From positions 1 to 64,000 of the forward strand of contig CBDFGQ010000004.1 of assembly GCA_965247295.1 (NCBI GenBank): a stretch of DNA of 64,000 bases, in the 5' to 3' direction. This DNA comes from CBDFGQ01 sp965247295. Its GTDB lineage: Bacteria; Chloroflexota; Dehalococcoidia; Lucifugimonadales; JAGWBF01. Position numbers and translations under genes: made by a program. The notes under the pieces are model-generated. The model was given only the letters and a program-made list of their open reading frames with translations, searched no databases and was not told where the DNA came from. Shown here piece by piece: positions 27,223 to 35,807 of the stretch (positions are counted from its first letter, which is position 1; every line of letters starts with the position of its first letter).

Positions 27223-28758
27223 TTGGTAGCTGTAGATAAGCACATTCAGGACGACCTGGACGCCCTTCTGCATACGTTGCCGCCGCGGGTGCTTGACCCC
27301 CTGAAGACACGGGACGATCTGCACGATTTGCTGGAGGTAATCCTCGACTTAGGCCGCCCTCCCGAGGCCCGGTATCCCTCTGGGGACGTGACTCTGGACC
27401 CCAGGGAGGTGGACGAGGAGGACCTGCTTTATATAGTGTCCCGAGTGGGCGAGTTCGGCGGCGACAATCGCGCCGGCATACCCCGTACGCTCCACCGAAT
27501 ATCGGCCATCAGGAATAGGAAGGGGAAGATCGTGGGCATAACCTGCCGCGTAGGCAGGGCGGTGTACGGCACCATCGGGATCATAGAGGACCTGGTCTAC
27601 TCTGGGAAGAGCATCCTGCTGCTGGGCAGACCGGGAGTGGGTAAGACTACGTTGCTAAGGGAGGTGGCCCGGGTGCTGGCAGACGGCGCCAAGAAGCGGG
27701 TCATCATCGTGGACACTTCCAACGAGATAGCCGGGGATGGGGATATACCCCATCCCGCCATCGGCCATGCCCGTCGCATGCAGGTTTCTACGCCTACGCG
27801 CCAGCACGCCGTGATGATAGAGGCCGTGGAAAACCACATGCCGGAGGTAATAATCATCGACGAGATGGGCACGGAGCTGGAGGCGGCAGCGGCGCGCACC
27901 ATCGGCGAGCGCGGGGTGCAGCTCATAGCCACGGCCCACGGTAACACCCTGGATAACCTCCTGATGAATCCCGTCCTCTCGGACCTGGTAGGAGGGGTCC
28001 AGTCGGTGACCCTGGGGGACGAGGAGGCCCGCCGCCGGGGCACCCAGAAGACAATACTGGAAAGGAAGGCGCCTCCCACTTTCGACGTCGTGGTGGAGAT
28101 TCAAAGCTGGGTTCGAGTAGCCGTCCACGACGAGGTGGCCATGGTGGTCGACGCCTGGCTCAGGGGCTACCCGATTATCCCCGAGACGCGGTGGCTGGAC
28201 GAATCGGGACACGTGGTCAAGGTAAGGGAGGTAAGCACCGCCAATGGCTCTCCCGTTGCCGAGCCGCTCGACCAGCCCGTCGCCAGGCCTGAACAAAGTG
28301 CCGTCAGCACACGAGTCTTCCTTTTCGGCCTGGGCCGTGAGAAGGTAGAGCAGGCCATCCGTAACACCGGACTGCCGGCGGAAACCGTAAGCGAGCTCCG
28401 TGCCTCCGACGTGGTGCTCACTACTAAGTCCCACTACCGGAGGGGCGCTCAGCTGGTCAGGGTAGCCGAGGATATAGGCAAGCCCATCTATGTGCTCAGG
28501 AAGAACACACCGCACCAGGTGGAGCAGTTCCTCAAGTTGATAAGCAAGGACCAGAGGGACGGCGGCGCGGTGGAGGAGGCCCTGAAGGAGGCCCAAGAGG
28601 CGGCGCAGCGGGTGCTCAACGGGTCGAAGTCCAGCGAGTTGAGCCCCCAGCGGGCCTACATACGAAGGCTTCAGCACCTGCTGGCGGAGAGGCACCACCT
28701 GGACTCACTCAGTACAGGCAGGGAGCCTAACCGCCGGGTCACCTTCTACAGCTCCTAG
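27223..28758 (+). CDS. R3H-domain AAA ATPase (SpoIIIAA/Ycf45-like)
   Basis: A 511-residue protein with an N-terminal helical region, a RecA/AAA core with Walker A LLGRPGVGKTT near 138, Walker B VIIIDEMGTE and RQHAVMIEAVENHMPE, and a C-terminal R3H nucleic-acid-binding part after HQVEQFLKLI. Homologues occur in cyanobacteria, plastids (Ycf45) and many bacteria; the cellular role is unsettled. The TTG start at 27223 has GGAGG upstream. It lies between pdxT and tmk and may be co-transcribed with them. Confidence 0.88.
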   Translation: MVAVDKHIQDDLDALLHTLPPRVLDPLKTRDDLHDLLEVILDLGRPPEARYPSGDVTLDPREVDEEDLLYIVSRVGEFGGDNRAGIPRTLHRISAIRNRKGKIVGITCRVGRAVYGTIGIIEDLVYSGKSILLLGRPGVGKTTLLREVARVLADGAKKRVIIVDTSNEIAGDGDIPHPAIGHARRMQVSTPTRQHAVMIEAVENHMPEVIIIDEMGTELEAAAARTIGERGVQLIATAHGNTLDNLLMNPVLSDLVGGVQSVTLGDEEARRRGTQKTILERKAPPTFDVVVEIQSWVRVAVHDEVAMVVDAWLRGYPIIPETRWLDESGHVVKVREVSTANGSPVAEPLDQPVARPEQSAVSTRVFLFGLGREKVEQAIRNTGLPAETVSELRASDVVLTTKSHYRRGAQLVRVAEDIGKPIYVLRKNTPHQVEQFLKLISKDQRDGGAVEEALKEAQEAAQRVLNGSKSSELSPQRAYIRRLQHLLAERHHLDSLSTGREPNRRVTFYSS

Positions 28759-28770
28759 GCATGGGGTCCT

Positions 28771-29391
28771 TTGAGCGTCTTCGTTGCTTTTGAAGGAGGA
28801 GAGGGGGCGGGGAAAAGTACCCAGACCAGGCTTCTGGCCCGTCGGCTATCTCGTGAAGGCTATGAGGCGGTACGCACCCGGGAGCCCGGCGGAACCGGTC
28901 TCGGCAACGCGGTGCGCCGCTGGCTAAAGACCCATACGGACCTTACGCCCTGGGCCGAGCTTCTGTTGTTTAGCGCAGCCAGGGCCCAGCACGTGCAGGA
29001 AGTGATCACTCCAGCACTGAATGCCGGGCAGGTAGTCATCTGTGACCGGTTCACGGCTTCAACGGTTGCCTACCAGGGCCATGGAAGGGGTCTGACCTTG
29101 GAGCTGGTCAACAGGCTAAACGAAGAGGCTACCCGAGGAGTCGCGCCGGACCTTACGGTGTTGCTGGATGTGGATGTGGAGGTGGGCCTGGCTCGGAAGG
29201 AGGGCGGGCATGTCGACGCCTTCGAGTCCCAGGGAGCGGATTTCCATCACCGGGTCAGAGAAGGTTACCATGCCCTGGCATCCCAGGAGCCGGAGCGCTG
29301 GCTTGTTCTGGATGGGGCCTTGAACCAGGCCGCCATCGCGACTCTCATATGGAAGAGGCTCCAGCCCCTGCTTCAACGTAAGCTAGGCTGA
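28771..29391 (+). CDS. tmk: Thymidylate kinase
   Basis: This kinase (206 residues) makes dTDP from dTMP. The P-loop FEGGEGAGKST is at 7-17, the DR(Y/F) motif appears as ICDRFTASTVAYQG, and TREPGGTGLG is the substrate loop. The LID region lacks a strong arginine cluster but is of normal length. A TTG start at 28771 comes 12 bases after the R3H ATPase stop, so the two are probably co-transcribed. Confidence 0.94.
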   Translation: MSVFVAFEGGEGAGKSTQTRLLARRLSREGYEAVRTREPGGTGLGNAVRRWLKTHTDLTPWAELLLFSAARAQHVQEVITPALNAGQVVICDRFTASTVAYQGHGRGLTLELVNRLNEEATRGVAPDLTVLLDVDVEVGLARKEGGHVDAFESQGADFHHRVREGYHALASQEPERWLVLDGALNQAAIATLIWKRLQPLLQRKLG

Positions 29392-29483
29392 AGCCTCTTA
29401 CCTGTCATCATATCCTGACCGCGACCGAGGTCATCCCGCTGTGCGCGGCGTGATCCGGCGCGACTAAGAGTGAACCTGGGTCC

Positions 29484-29771
29484 CTAGTCGGCGGGTGTCG
29501 CGACGGCGTTCAGCTTCTCTTGGATTCGAGCCTTCATCTGCCGGACCCGTGCGAGGTCGGGGTAGATGTTGCCCTCTTCCTTCCGGTCGAATATCTTCTC
29601 GCCGTCCACGTACACCTCCATCCGTCCGTTGGCGCGGGGTGTCATGGATATGGCCGCGTCGGCTCCGAATGCCCTGAAGAACTCATTCGCCATACACGTG
29701 GCGGTGGCGTGATGCTGTCAAGGAACGCAGTAGGCGATCTCCTGGTGTATCTTGCACTGATCACAAGCCAT
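29484..29771 (-). CDS. SelW/Rdx-family redox selenoprotein, UGA at codon 18 read as selenocysteine
   Basis: From an ATG at 29771 with GGAGGG upstream, the frame reads MACDQCKIHQEIAYCVP, then TGA (29718-29720), then in frame QHHATATCMANEFFRAFG, RMEVYVDGEKIFDRKEEG and a terminal helix to 29484. This is the Rdx/SelW thioredoxin-like fold, whose redox motif is CxxC or CxxU; the TGA falls exactly on its second position (C15-x-x-U18). Conventional calling would keep only the 69 residues after an internal ATG, which lack the redox motif. Sec insertion is inferred; an inactivating nonsense change is the alternative. Confidence 0.75.
29684..29714 (-). promoter_or_regulatory. Candidate bacterial SECIS hairpin after the UGA
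   Basis: On the mRNA, CGCCA (9-13 bases after the UGA) pairs with UGGCG (26-30 bases after), enclosing a 12-base loop that contains GU. CAU and AUG outside can extend the stem across small bulges. The position suits bacterial SelB-dependent elements, but the structure was found by eye only. Confidence 0.4.
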
Positions 29772-29913
29772 GGGCACCCTCCTTCGGTTTTCCATATCTC
29801 CCCACGGGACGTGACCTTGCCAATACCGTAGGGACGCAGATTGGTCGTATACTATTTTCCCCGCTGAGTTCGCCAAGTCAAGAGTTAGAGTACGGAAGGG
29901 TATCACGCTGGCG

Positions 29914-29943
29914 TTGACAATCCACGCGTGGGGGGCTTAAAAT
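29914..29943 (+). promoter_or_regulatory. Promoter of rpsP-khpA
   Basis: A consensus TTGACA at 29914-29919, an 18-base spacer and TAAAAT at 29938-29943 (17 bases if read as TTAAAA). The rpsP ATG lies 44 bases downstream. Confidence 0.7.
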
Positions 29944-29987
29944 TCCTACGCGACCAGGCAGTACCAAGCGGTAGGAACAGTGAGGTT

Positions 29988-30245
29988 ATGCTAAAAATTC
30001 GTCTAAAGCGAGTAGGGAAGAAAGGCAGTCCATCGTACAGGATAGTCGTAGCAGATTCGCGAGCCCCGCGGGACGGTGCTTATGTGGAATGGATAGGCCA
30101 TTACGACCCCCTGGTCGATCCGCCCAAGGTTACCCTCGATGAGGAAAAGACTGTCCTGTGGCTGAAGAGGGGAGCCCAACCCTCGGAGCCGGTGCAGAGG
30201 ATCTTCAGGTGGAATGGAATCTTGGAAAAGGTAGAAGGGCAATGA
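29988..30245 (+). CDS. rpsP: 30S ribosomal protein S16
   Basis: An 85-residue S16 with MLKIRLKRVGKKGSPSYRIV and the conserved VADSRAPRDG and IGHYDP. The ATG at 29988 is the family start; the open frame from 29928 begins inside the promoter. S16 is a primary assembly protein of the small subunit. Its stop overlaps the khpA start (ATGA). Confidence 0.98.
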   Translation: MLKIRLKRVGKKGSPSYRIVVADSRAPRDGAYVEWIGHYDPLVDPPKVTLDEEKTVLWLKRGAQPSEPVQRIFRWNGILEKVEGQ

Positions 30246-30469
30246 AGGAGCTCATCGAATACATAGCCAAAAGTCTTGCAAGCAAGCCTGAGGATGTAAA
30301 GGTTACCGAGGAATTAGAGGACGACAGGGTAGTCTTGAGGCTGGAAGTGGCCGATGAGGACAAAGGCAAGATAATTGGGAGGCAGGGTCGCGTGGCGCAG
30401 GCTATGCGGGTGCTCCTTCGGGTGGCGGCGGTGAAAAACGGTACAAGGGTTATTCTTGAGATTGTCTAG
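30242..30469 (+). CDS. khpA: KH-domain RNA-binding protein KhpA
   Basis: A 75-residue single KH domain with the GxxG loop in KIIGRQGRVAQAMRVLL. KhpA proteins bind RNA, usually with KhpB, and sit next to rpsP in many bacteria, as here. The ATG overlaps the rpsP stop by four bases, so translation is coupled. Confidence 0.95.
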   Translation: MKELIEYIAKSLASKPEDVKVTEELEDDRVVLRLEVADEDKGKIIGRQGRVAQAMRVLLRVAAVKNGTRVILEIV

Positions 30470-30491
30470 GTACTCATACGCGAAGGCGTGA

Positions 30492-32579
30492 CTATCCCCC
30501 TGATCCGGAATGGGAAATTTCCGCAAATGCGGCGCCAACGGTGGCCTGGTCCGGCCCTATGATTACTAGAGTGCCGTCGTCCTCCCGGGACAGGTGCACC
30601 CCGATATCGCTGCCGACCCACTGCCGCTCGGCGTCGCCAGTATTCACCAGCTCCCACTGACCCTCACCCTTAGCGTCCGCCAGCTCCTGGTACGCTTGAA
30701 AAAACTCGCCGGCGTCCTCGGGTGTGTCCCAGGAAAAACGCATGGCTATGAGTGGCCTGCCCTGGTCATCGTTCAGGAGAGTGTACCGGTCCCCGCCCCA
30801 CCCCTGGGCCGCCTCCGCGGCCCGGCCTGGGCCGATAAACGTTCCCAGGTAGATCGATGTGCGCAGCTCCCCCAGGACCCCCGTGTGCCGCTGCTGCCAG
30901 CCATCGCCCAGGACCTGTGCAAGGTCTGGCAGCTGGACGTCGTGCGGCGGTTCCCGAGATAGGTATTTCTCCAGGTGCAGGACCTGTTCGGTCGACTGGG
31001 GAGGGTCCTCATAGGCCTGATTGATGGACTGGAAGCCGCCCTCTAGAAAGAGTCGGAGGGCGAAGTCGGTGCCGGCATTGTGTTCCCAGCCCCATGTTTC
31101 CCGGATTATGCGGGGGAGATTCATGACCACGGGAGACTTGGAGAACTCCGCGATCTCGCCTTCCAGCGACTCCGCCAGGAGCGTCTGTTGCTCCGTGGGC
31201 AGGCCGTCGTAGAACATGAACTCCGTCAGCCTGGCATCCCCTTCCACCAGGGCCAGAAGAGCCTTACGGGAGTCGAACTCGTCCCTCCCTTCTCGCAGCT
31301 TGGTCAGACCGAATTGCTGGTCCTGGAGGGCGTGGGCATACTCGTGGGCGTAGGTTAGCCAGGCCAGCGGGCCCAGGTCCTCCTCCTGCTCGCTGACGAC
31401 CGTAAGGGACTTGTCCTCAGGCTCGTAAAATCCCAGAACACCTTGTCCCTGGAGGTCCAGGATGATCTGCAACAGGTCGTCTGATTCGGAGCAAAGGTCC
31501 AGGACCACGCACAGCTCCTTGGTCGCCTCTGCATCCCGTCGGGTATCTTCGTCCAGCTGCTCGGTCTGGGCCTGGAACTCCTGACGGGTCTGGAAGCCAC
31601 GCTTTACCTCAGCTATGCCTGGGAGCTCCCTTATGCTGGTAACCCTCTCGGCAATTGTGTCCAGTATCTCGTCCACGTTTGCGCCGGTTGCAATGGGTTG
31701 TGTGCCCGGGGCCATGGTTACCTGGAACGAGTCTATCATCCGGAGGAACTCGGGCTGGTGCTTGTCGAACAGCTCCCGTCGGGCGATGGCCCGTATGGAA
31801 AATACTCGGCTACCCATAACCGTTAACAGGAAATCCTCACGCAGGGCGATTTCCCCTATGCTCCAGTCGACCGTGATCACGTAGCGTGGTATATCGTTAT
31901 CCGAAGGGGTCCTGGATACGTTACGGAAGTCACTGCCCTGCGGAAAACCCCTTACGAACTGGGCGAGCTGGGTCTCGAGGATCGATGGGCCGGGCATGGT
32001 ACCCTGTACCTCCACGACGCTACCCGGGGCGGGGATCAGCCGTACTAACGTGCGGTCGCTTTTATCGATTTCCCAGGCGCTGGGGTGGGAGAAAGAGAGG
32101 CCAAGGAGGGCGTCGCTATAAATTTCCGTGAGTTCGGGGGTGGGGTCTGGCGCCGGGGTCGGGGTGGGCGAGACACTGGGGCTGGGCGTCGGTGGCGGGA
32201 TAGGGGTAGCCGTCGGTTGGGGAGTTGGTGTGGGGGGAGAGGTAGGAGTAGGTATAGGGCTGGGAGCCGGGGTTGACGTTGGCGTAGGATCTGGAGTGGG
32301 TGTTGGCGTCGGAGTGGGCGTCGGGATTAGTGTTGAAGTGGGTGAGGGCGTCGGGGACGGAGTTGCTGGCGGGGTCGGAGTGGAGGTTGGCGTGGGCGAA
32401 GTGGTGGGTGTGGCGATAGGGGATGGTGTGGGTACGAGCGTAGGAGTCATCTCCGGCGTGGGTGGGAAGGTCGGAATAGACGTGGGAGTTACGCTCTGAC
32501 AGCCGGAGCCCAGGAGAGCTAAGGCTATTAGCCAGGGTAGGCATGCGCCGAAAAGCTGGTAGGCTCTCTTAGCAGTCAC
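30492..32579 (-). CDS. Lipoprotein zinc metallopeptidase with a Thr/Pro-rich linker
   Basis: The start GTG at 32579 gives a positively charged signal (TAKRAYQLFG...) ending in the lipobox GSGC, so the protein is probably lipid-anchored outside the membrane. About 120 residues of Thr-Pro-Ser repeats follow, then a beta-rich domain near 165-300 and a peptidase domain. The zinc motif is HEYAH (HExxH) with EGDAR about 40 residues later as the likely third ligand. Substrate is unknown. A GTG at 32636 is an alternative start but puts 19 extra residues before the signal. Confidence 0.75.
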   Translation of the reverse strand: MTAKRAYQLFGACLPWLIALALLGSGCQSVTPTSIPTFPPTPEMTPTLVPTPSPIATPTTSPTPTSTPTPPATPSPTPSPTSTLIPTPTPTPTPTPDPTPTSTPAPSPIPTPTSPPTPTPQPTATPIPPPTPSPSVSPTPTPAPDPTPELTEIYSDALLGLSFSHPSAWEIDKSDRTLVRLIPAPGSVVEVQGTMPGPSILETQLAQFVRGFPQGSDFRNVSRTPSDNDIPRYVITVDWSIGEIALREDFLLTVMGSRVFSIRAIARRELFDKHQPEFLRMIDSFQVTMAPGTQPIATGANVDEILDTIAERVTSIRELPGIAEVKRGFQTRQEFQAQTEQLDEDTRRDAEATKELCVVLDLCSESDDLLQIILDLQGQGVLGFYEPEDKSLTVVSEQEEDLGPLAWLTYAHEYAHALQDQQFGLTKLREGRDEFDSRKALLALVEGDARLTEFMFYDGLPTEQQTLLAESLEGEIAEFSKSPVVMNLPRIIRETWGWEHNAGTDFALRLFLEGGFQSINQAYEDPPQSTEQVLHLEKYLSREPPHDVQLPDLAQVLGDGWQQRHTGVLGELRTSIYLGTFIGPGRAAEAAQGWGGDRYTLLNDDQGRPLIAMRFSWDTPEDAGEFFQAYQELADAKGEGQWELVNTGDAERQWVGSDIGVHLSREDDGTLVIIGPDQATVGAAFAEISHSGSGG
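32135..32500 (-). repeat. Low-complexity Thr-Pro-Ser coding repeat
   Basis: Recurrent (P-T-x)n codons encode the cell-surface linker of the lipoprotein peptidase. On the plus strand this appears as a GT/GG-rich run. A shorter version occurs in the beta-propeller lipoprotein at 60.4 kb. Confidence 0.85.
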
Positions 32580-32702
32580 GTTCCTTCGTCCAGGCGTCCT
32601 ACAGGCCGCCGGGGGCGAGCCACGGAGGCGTTCCACCTGTTTACGCAGACAGCCCCGATGGTCTTCCCTCCAACATCCGTGCCACCGCCCGCTTCGCTCT
32701 CG

Positions 32703-33692
32703 TCACCCGTGAAGCTCAACTACGTCTCCGTCGGAGAGGACGTAATCTCGTCCCACCCGCTGGCCATCGAACTTTCCGGAGCCCCACAGGACGGCGTATT
32801 TCAGTCTGCGCCGCAGGTCCTTGTGCAGGGCCTGAGCCGCACGCTCCACAGTGCTTCCCTGAGGTAGCACAATGGGCACCTGGTAGCTGGGTTCGCCCCC
32901 CGGGGGCTTGGTGTACACTCTCACCACCCCCAGGGCTTTGAAGATGGCCTCCTTCAGCTCCTCAAGCCCCAAATCTTCCAGGGGAGAGACCATGACGCTG
33001 GGGAATCTATTGTAATATCGGTCTTCAAGCCGCCGGTACTGATTCAACGCGCCAGCTTCGTCCGCCTTGCTACCCACCAGAAGGGCCCGCTTCTGGACCC
33101 GTTGTTCCTCCGGGTCCGGTTGCTGCCCCAGTTCCAGCAGCTGGTATCCCCATCGGTCCAGCTCCCCCATTGTCTCATCCATCTGGTCCAGGGCGTCTGC
33201 CGACAGGTCAAGAACTATGAGCAAAAGGTCGGTATTGCGCAGCAGGCTGAAGAGCCGGGTCTGCATGTCCCGGTCCACTATGGCGGGAGTGTCCACCAGC
33301 TGGATGTGGATGTTTTTGTACTGGAGAATGCCGGGTACGGGCAGCTGGGTGGTGAATGGGTAGCTGCCTACCTTTGCAGCGGCCCCTGTCAGGCTGACCA
33401 GGAGCTGGGACTTGCCGCCGTTGGGAAGGCCGACGAGGACCGCTTGGCCTGCCCCCTCCTTTCTAAGGGCGAAAGGCTCCGTCTGGCCGCTCCGCGTTTG
33501 GCTGGGCTTCTCTAGCTCCTCGGTGAGTCGGGCGATCTTCGCCCTCATGTCCGCCCGCAGGTGGTCCGTCCCCTTGTGCTTTGGGGTTGCCGACATCATA
33601 TCCTGAAGGGCGGCGAGCCTTTCGGTGATGCTCTTGGCGCCGCGGTACTTCCGCTCCGCCTCATAGTACGGGGCAGGCAAGTTAGCTGGCAC
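32703..33692 (-). CDS. TGS-domain GTPase (DRG/Obg-related)
   Basis: The 329-residue GTPase has an N-terminal helical region, G1 GLPNGGKS near 90, G3 as DTPAIVD in place of DTPG, G4 as GSKADE in place of NKxD, and a C-terminal TGS domain with VPIVLPQGSTVERAA. These are features of bacterial members of the DRG branch, thought to act in ribosome or translation control. The GTG start has GGAGGT upstream. Altered G3 and G4 motifs make nucleotide specificity less certain. Confidence 0.82.
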   Translation of the reverse strand: MPANLPAPYYEAERKYRGAKSITERLAALQDMMSATPKHKGTDHLRADMRAKIARLTEELEKPSQTRSGQTEPFALRKEGAGQAVLVGLPNGGKSQLLVSLTGAAAKVGSYPFTTQLPVPGILQYKNIHIQLVDTPAIVDRDMQTRLFSLLRNTDLLLIVLDLSADALDQMDETMGELDRWGYQLLELGQQPDPEEQRVQKRALLVGSKADEAGALNQYRRLEDRYYNRFPSVMVSPLEDLGLEELKEAIFKALGVVRVYTKPPGGEPSYQVPIVLPQGSTVERAAQALHKDLRRRLKYAVLWGSGKFDGQRVGRDYVLSDGDVVELHG

Positions 33693-33726
33693 GCACCGCT
33701 ACCTCCTCCATTTTCGAGGCGTCTCC

Positions 33727-34509
33727 CTACTTGCCCCGGTAGACAGGCTGGCGCTTCTCCACAAAGGAACGGCTGGACTCCGCGAAGTCATCCGTCAGGT
33801 GAAGCCGCAGGGGCTGCAGGTACAGGTCGGTCTCGGCCGCGGCGCGCACCCAGGTCCAGCGGCTAATGCGGACCCCGGCGCGGACGGCCAGGGGTGGGGC
33901 TTTCAGTACCCGTTCCGCCAGTTCCTTCGCGGCCTCGAGGTGTCCGCCCGCCGGCGCCAGACGGTTGATGAGCCCCATCCGGTAGAGCTCCGGTGCAGGC
34001 ATGGGCTCGCCGGTGAGAAGGAGCTCGGTGGTGACCTTGGAGGGCATGAAGGCGCTGGCCCTGGCCCACACCAGTCCCGCCGGCAGGCCCCGACTGGTCT
34101 CGGTCATGCCGAACTGCGCGTCCTCGCTGGCCACGATGAGGTCACATTCCATGGCCAGGGAGATACCCGCGCCCAGGGCGTATCCGTGGACGGCCGCGAT
34201 GACAGGCTTCCAGTTTATTGTGCGCCCCAGGAAGCCCTCGGGGCTCCCTCCCAGGGACCTGGACCAGAGCTCCCTCTCCCTGGTGCTCATGCTGGCGAAG
34301 CGTTGCTTTACGTCGGCGCCCGCACAGAAGGCCCGCCCCGCGCCGTGAAGGATGGCGACCCACGCTTCCTCCTCCAGGTCAAACTGGTCGAGGGCGGCCT
34401 TCAGCTCCATCTCCATCCGTTCGTTCATCGCGTTTAGAGATTCAGGCCTGTTGAGGGTGATATAGGCTAACCTTCCCTCCACGCGGTAGTCCAAGGTCTC
34501 ATAGGGCAC
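33727..34509 (-). CDS. Enoyl-CoA hydratase/isomerase family protein
   Basis: A 260-residue crotonase-fold protein: YITLNRPESLNAM, the oxyanion strand ILHGAGRAFCAGADVK near 65, then KPVIAAVHGYALGAG with the second oxyanion glycine and SLAMECDLIVASEDAQFG including the Glu used by hydratases. The GTG at 34509 is preceded by GGGAGGT, so the longer frame is not used. It probably hydrates or isomerises an acyl-CoA; substrate is not evident. Confidence 0.88.
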   Translation of the reverse strand: MPYETLDYRVEGRLAYITLNRPESLNAMNERMEMELKAALDQFDLEEEAWVAILHGAGRAFCAGADVKQRFASMSTRERELWSRSLGGSPEGFLGRTINWKPVIAAVHGYALGAGISLAMECDLIVASEDAQFGMTETSRGLPAGLVWARASAFMPSKVTTELLLTGEPMPAPELYRMGLINRLAPAGGHLEAAKELAERVLKAPPLAVRAGVRISRWTWVRAAAETDLYLQPLRLHLTDDFAESSRSFVEKRQPVYRGK

Positions 34510-34613
34510 GGCCGAACCTCCCGGGCGAACGCCACCACGGTGATGACTGCGGATCGCTAGACTCTGACTATAGCAAGAGGCACTATCACAGTCAAACACC
34601 TGCCAGAGCATCC

Positions 34614-34642
34614 TTGCCAACTCAGAACTTATGTTCTATACT
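34614..34642 (+). promoter_or_regulatory. Promoter of the Cys/HTH protein gene
   Basis: TTGCCA (34614-34619), a 17-base spacer and TATACT (34637-34642), 28 bases before the ATG. Confidence 0.55.
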
Positions 34643-34670
34643 ACTGCTAAGACTTGCCTGGGGGGTGGCG

Positions 34671-34958
34671 ATGAAGCGCGCAAACGGAGCTGCGACGGTG
34701 GATGTGGTCCCCGAGCACTTTCCATATCGCGACGAGGGGTGCGAGGTCTCGCCTTTCTGCCTGAGGTGCCCTCTGCCACAGTGCAAGTACGACGACCCCG
34801 AATGGTTCCAGCGGCAGAAGCGGGACGAGAGGGATGGGAGGGTAATGACGGCCATGAGGGATGAGGGACTTTCCCTGCCGGAGGTGGCGGTCCGTTACTC
34901 CTTAAGCCAGCGCACCATCTTCCGGATCCTCAGGCGGACCGGCCAACAGGCGGCCTGA
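34671..34958 (+). CDS. Small cysteine-motif helix-turn-helix protein
   Basis: A 95-residue protein with four cysteines spaced C24-x5-C30-x2-C33-x4-C38, likely a zinc or Fe-S site, followed by a basic stretch (QRQKRDERDGR) and a C-terminal helix-turn-helix (LSLPEVAVRYSLSQRTIFRILRR). It may be a small transcription factor whose cysteine site senses metal or redox state; this is inferred from layout alone. It has its own promoter and a G-rich site before ATG 34671. Confidence 0.65.
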   Translation: MKRANGAATVDVVPEHFPYRDEGCEVSPFCLRCPLPQCKYDDPEWFQRQKRDERDGRVMTAMRDEGLSLPEVAVRYSLSQRTIFRILRRTGQQAA

Positions 34959-35051
34959 TTCTCCGCAACGGGGGTACGACAGGACGGAACGTGAGGGCCG
35001 ACGCGCTAACCGGGTCGGCGGTTCATAGTCCGCTGGGTGGCTGACCCCGGG

Positions 35052-35079
35052 TTGACACCCGGTAGCGCAGTGATATGAT
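35052..35079 (+). promoter_or_regulatory. Strong promoter upstream of the DUF2520 remnant and panBC
   Basis: Consensus TTGACA (35052-35057), a 16-base spacer and TATGAT (35074-35079). It is the best promoter seen upstream of panB and probably drives the operon through the degraded first gene. Confidence 0.65.
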
Positions 35080-35294
35080 TTAGCTGCCATCCACCCGCCG
35101 GGGGGTGAGCGGGGATAGCTACATCGGGGGCCGCTGGGACCCAGAAGGGCTCAGACGGTCGAAAGTTCAGGGTAGCCCGTGGCGCTTTCTTGGCGGGGCC
35201 GAGAAGGCGCCCTTCTGTGTGGGCCAGGATGGGCCGCGGCCTGTCCGCACTCGGGCTGGGCCGCGTACCTGAGATCGTGGAGATGCGCCGTGAC

Positions 35295-35660
35295 TGTGCC
35301 TACCATGGGTTTCCTCGGTGCCGGTGCCGTGGGCAATGGGCTGGCCCTTGGAATCGGCGGCAGGCCCCTTTCAATGGAGCCGGAGGATCGGGCACTGTAC
35401 CATGCCTCGGCCGTGTTGTGCTGCGGATACCTGATCGCCCTGGGCAAGGCCGCCGCCGATCTGTGGCAGGAGATGGGTATTCCCCGGGATGAGGCGCTGT
35501 CCGCCATCCGTCCCCTGGGGCCGAGACCAGGATTGACGACCTGCGGCGGTGTGGGGTGGAGAACAGCGTCACAGGCGCCCTGGGGCGCGGCGACGCGGCC
35601 ACGGTAGAGCAGCACCTGGTTGCCCTGGAGGGCAGGCTACCCAGCCTCGTGCCGCTTTAA
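35295..35660 (+). pseudogene. Degraded Rossmann/DUF2520-family gene
   Basis: One frame gives TVPTMGFLGAGAVGNGLALG, a Rossmann start, fused directly to GGRPLSMEPEDRALYHASAV and the following helix, which in intact DUF2520 proteins lies some 100 or more residues later. A second frame then carries the family ending VTGALGRGDAATVEQHLVAL to a TAA at 35660. So the gene has a large internal deletion and a frameshift. DUF2520 genes are often next to panBC, fitting this position. Confidence 0.65.
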
Positions 35661-35807
35661 CGTTTCCTCTCACGGGAGTCCCTTCCCTTGATGGGAGCGA
35701 GGGTGAGCCCGGGCAGGCGGGCGGCGATCCAGGAGTTGGTCGGAGAGCAGGTCCGGAGATAGCATTTCGCGTGCCGGAGCTAGCCACCTTCGTTGGAGGA
35801 TGCAGAG

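Noticed and set aside
32135..32500. Short-period repeat that could be mistaken for a CRISPR or satellite
   Set aside because: The repeats are Thr-Pro-Ser codons inside an intact lipoprotein gene, with no conserved repeat unit or spacers.
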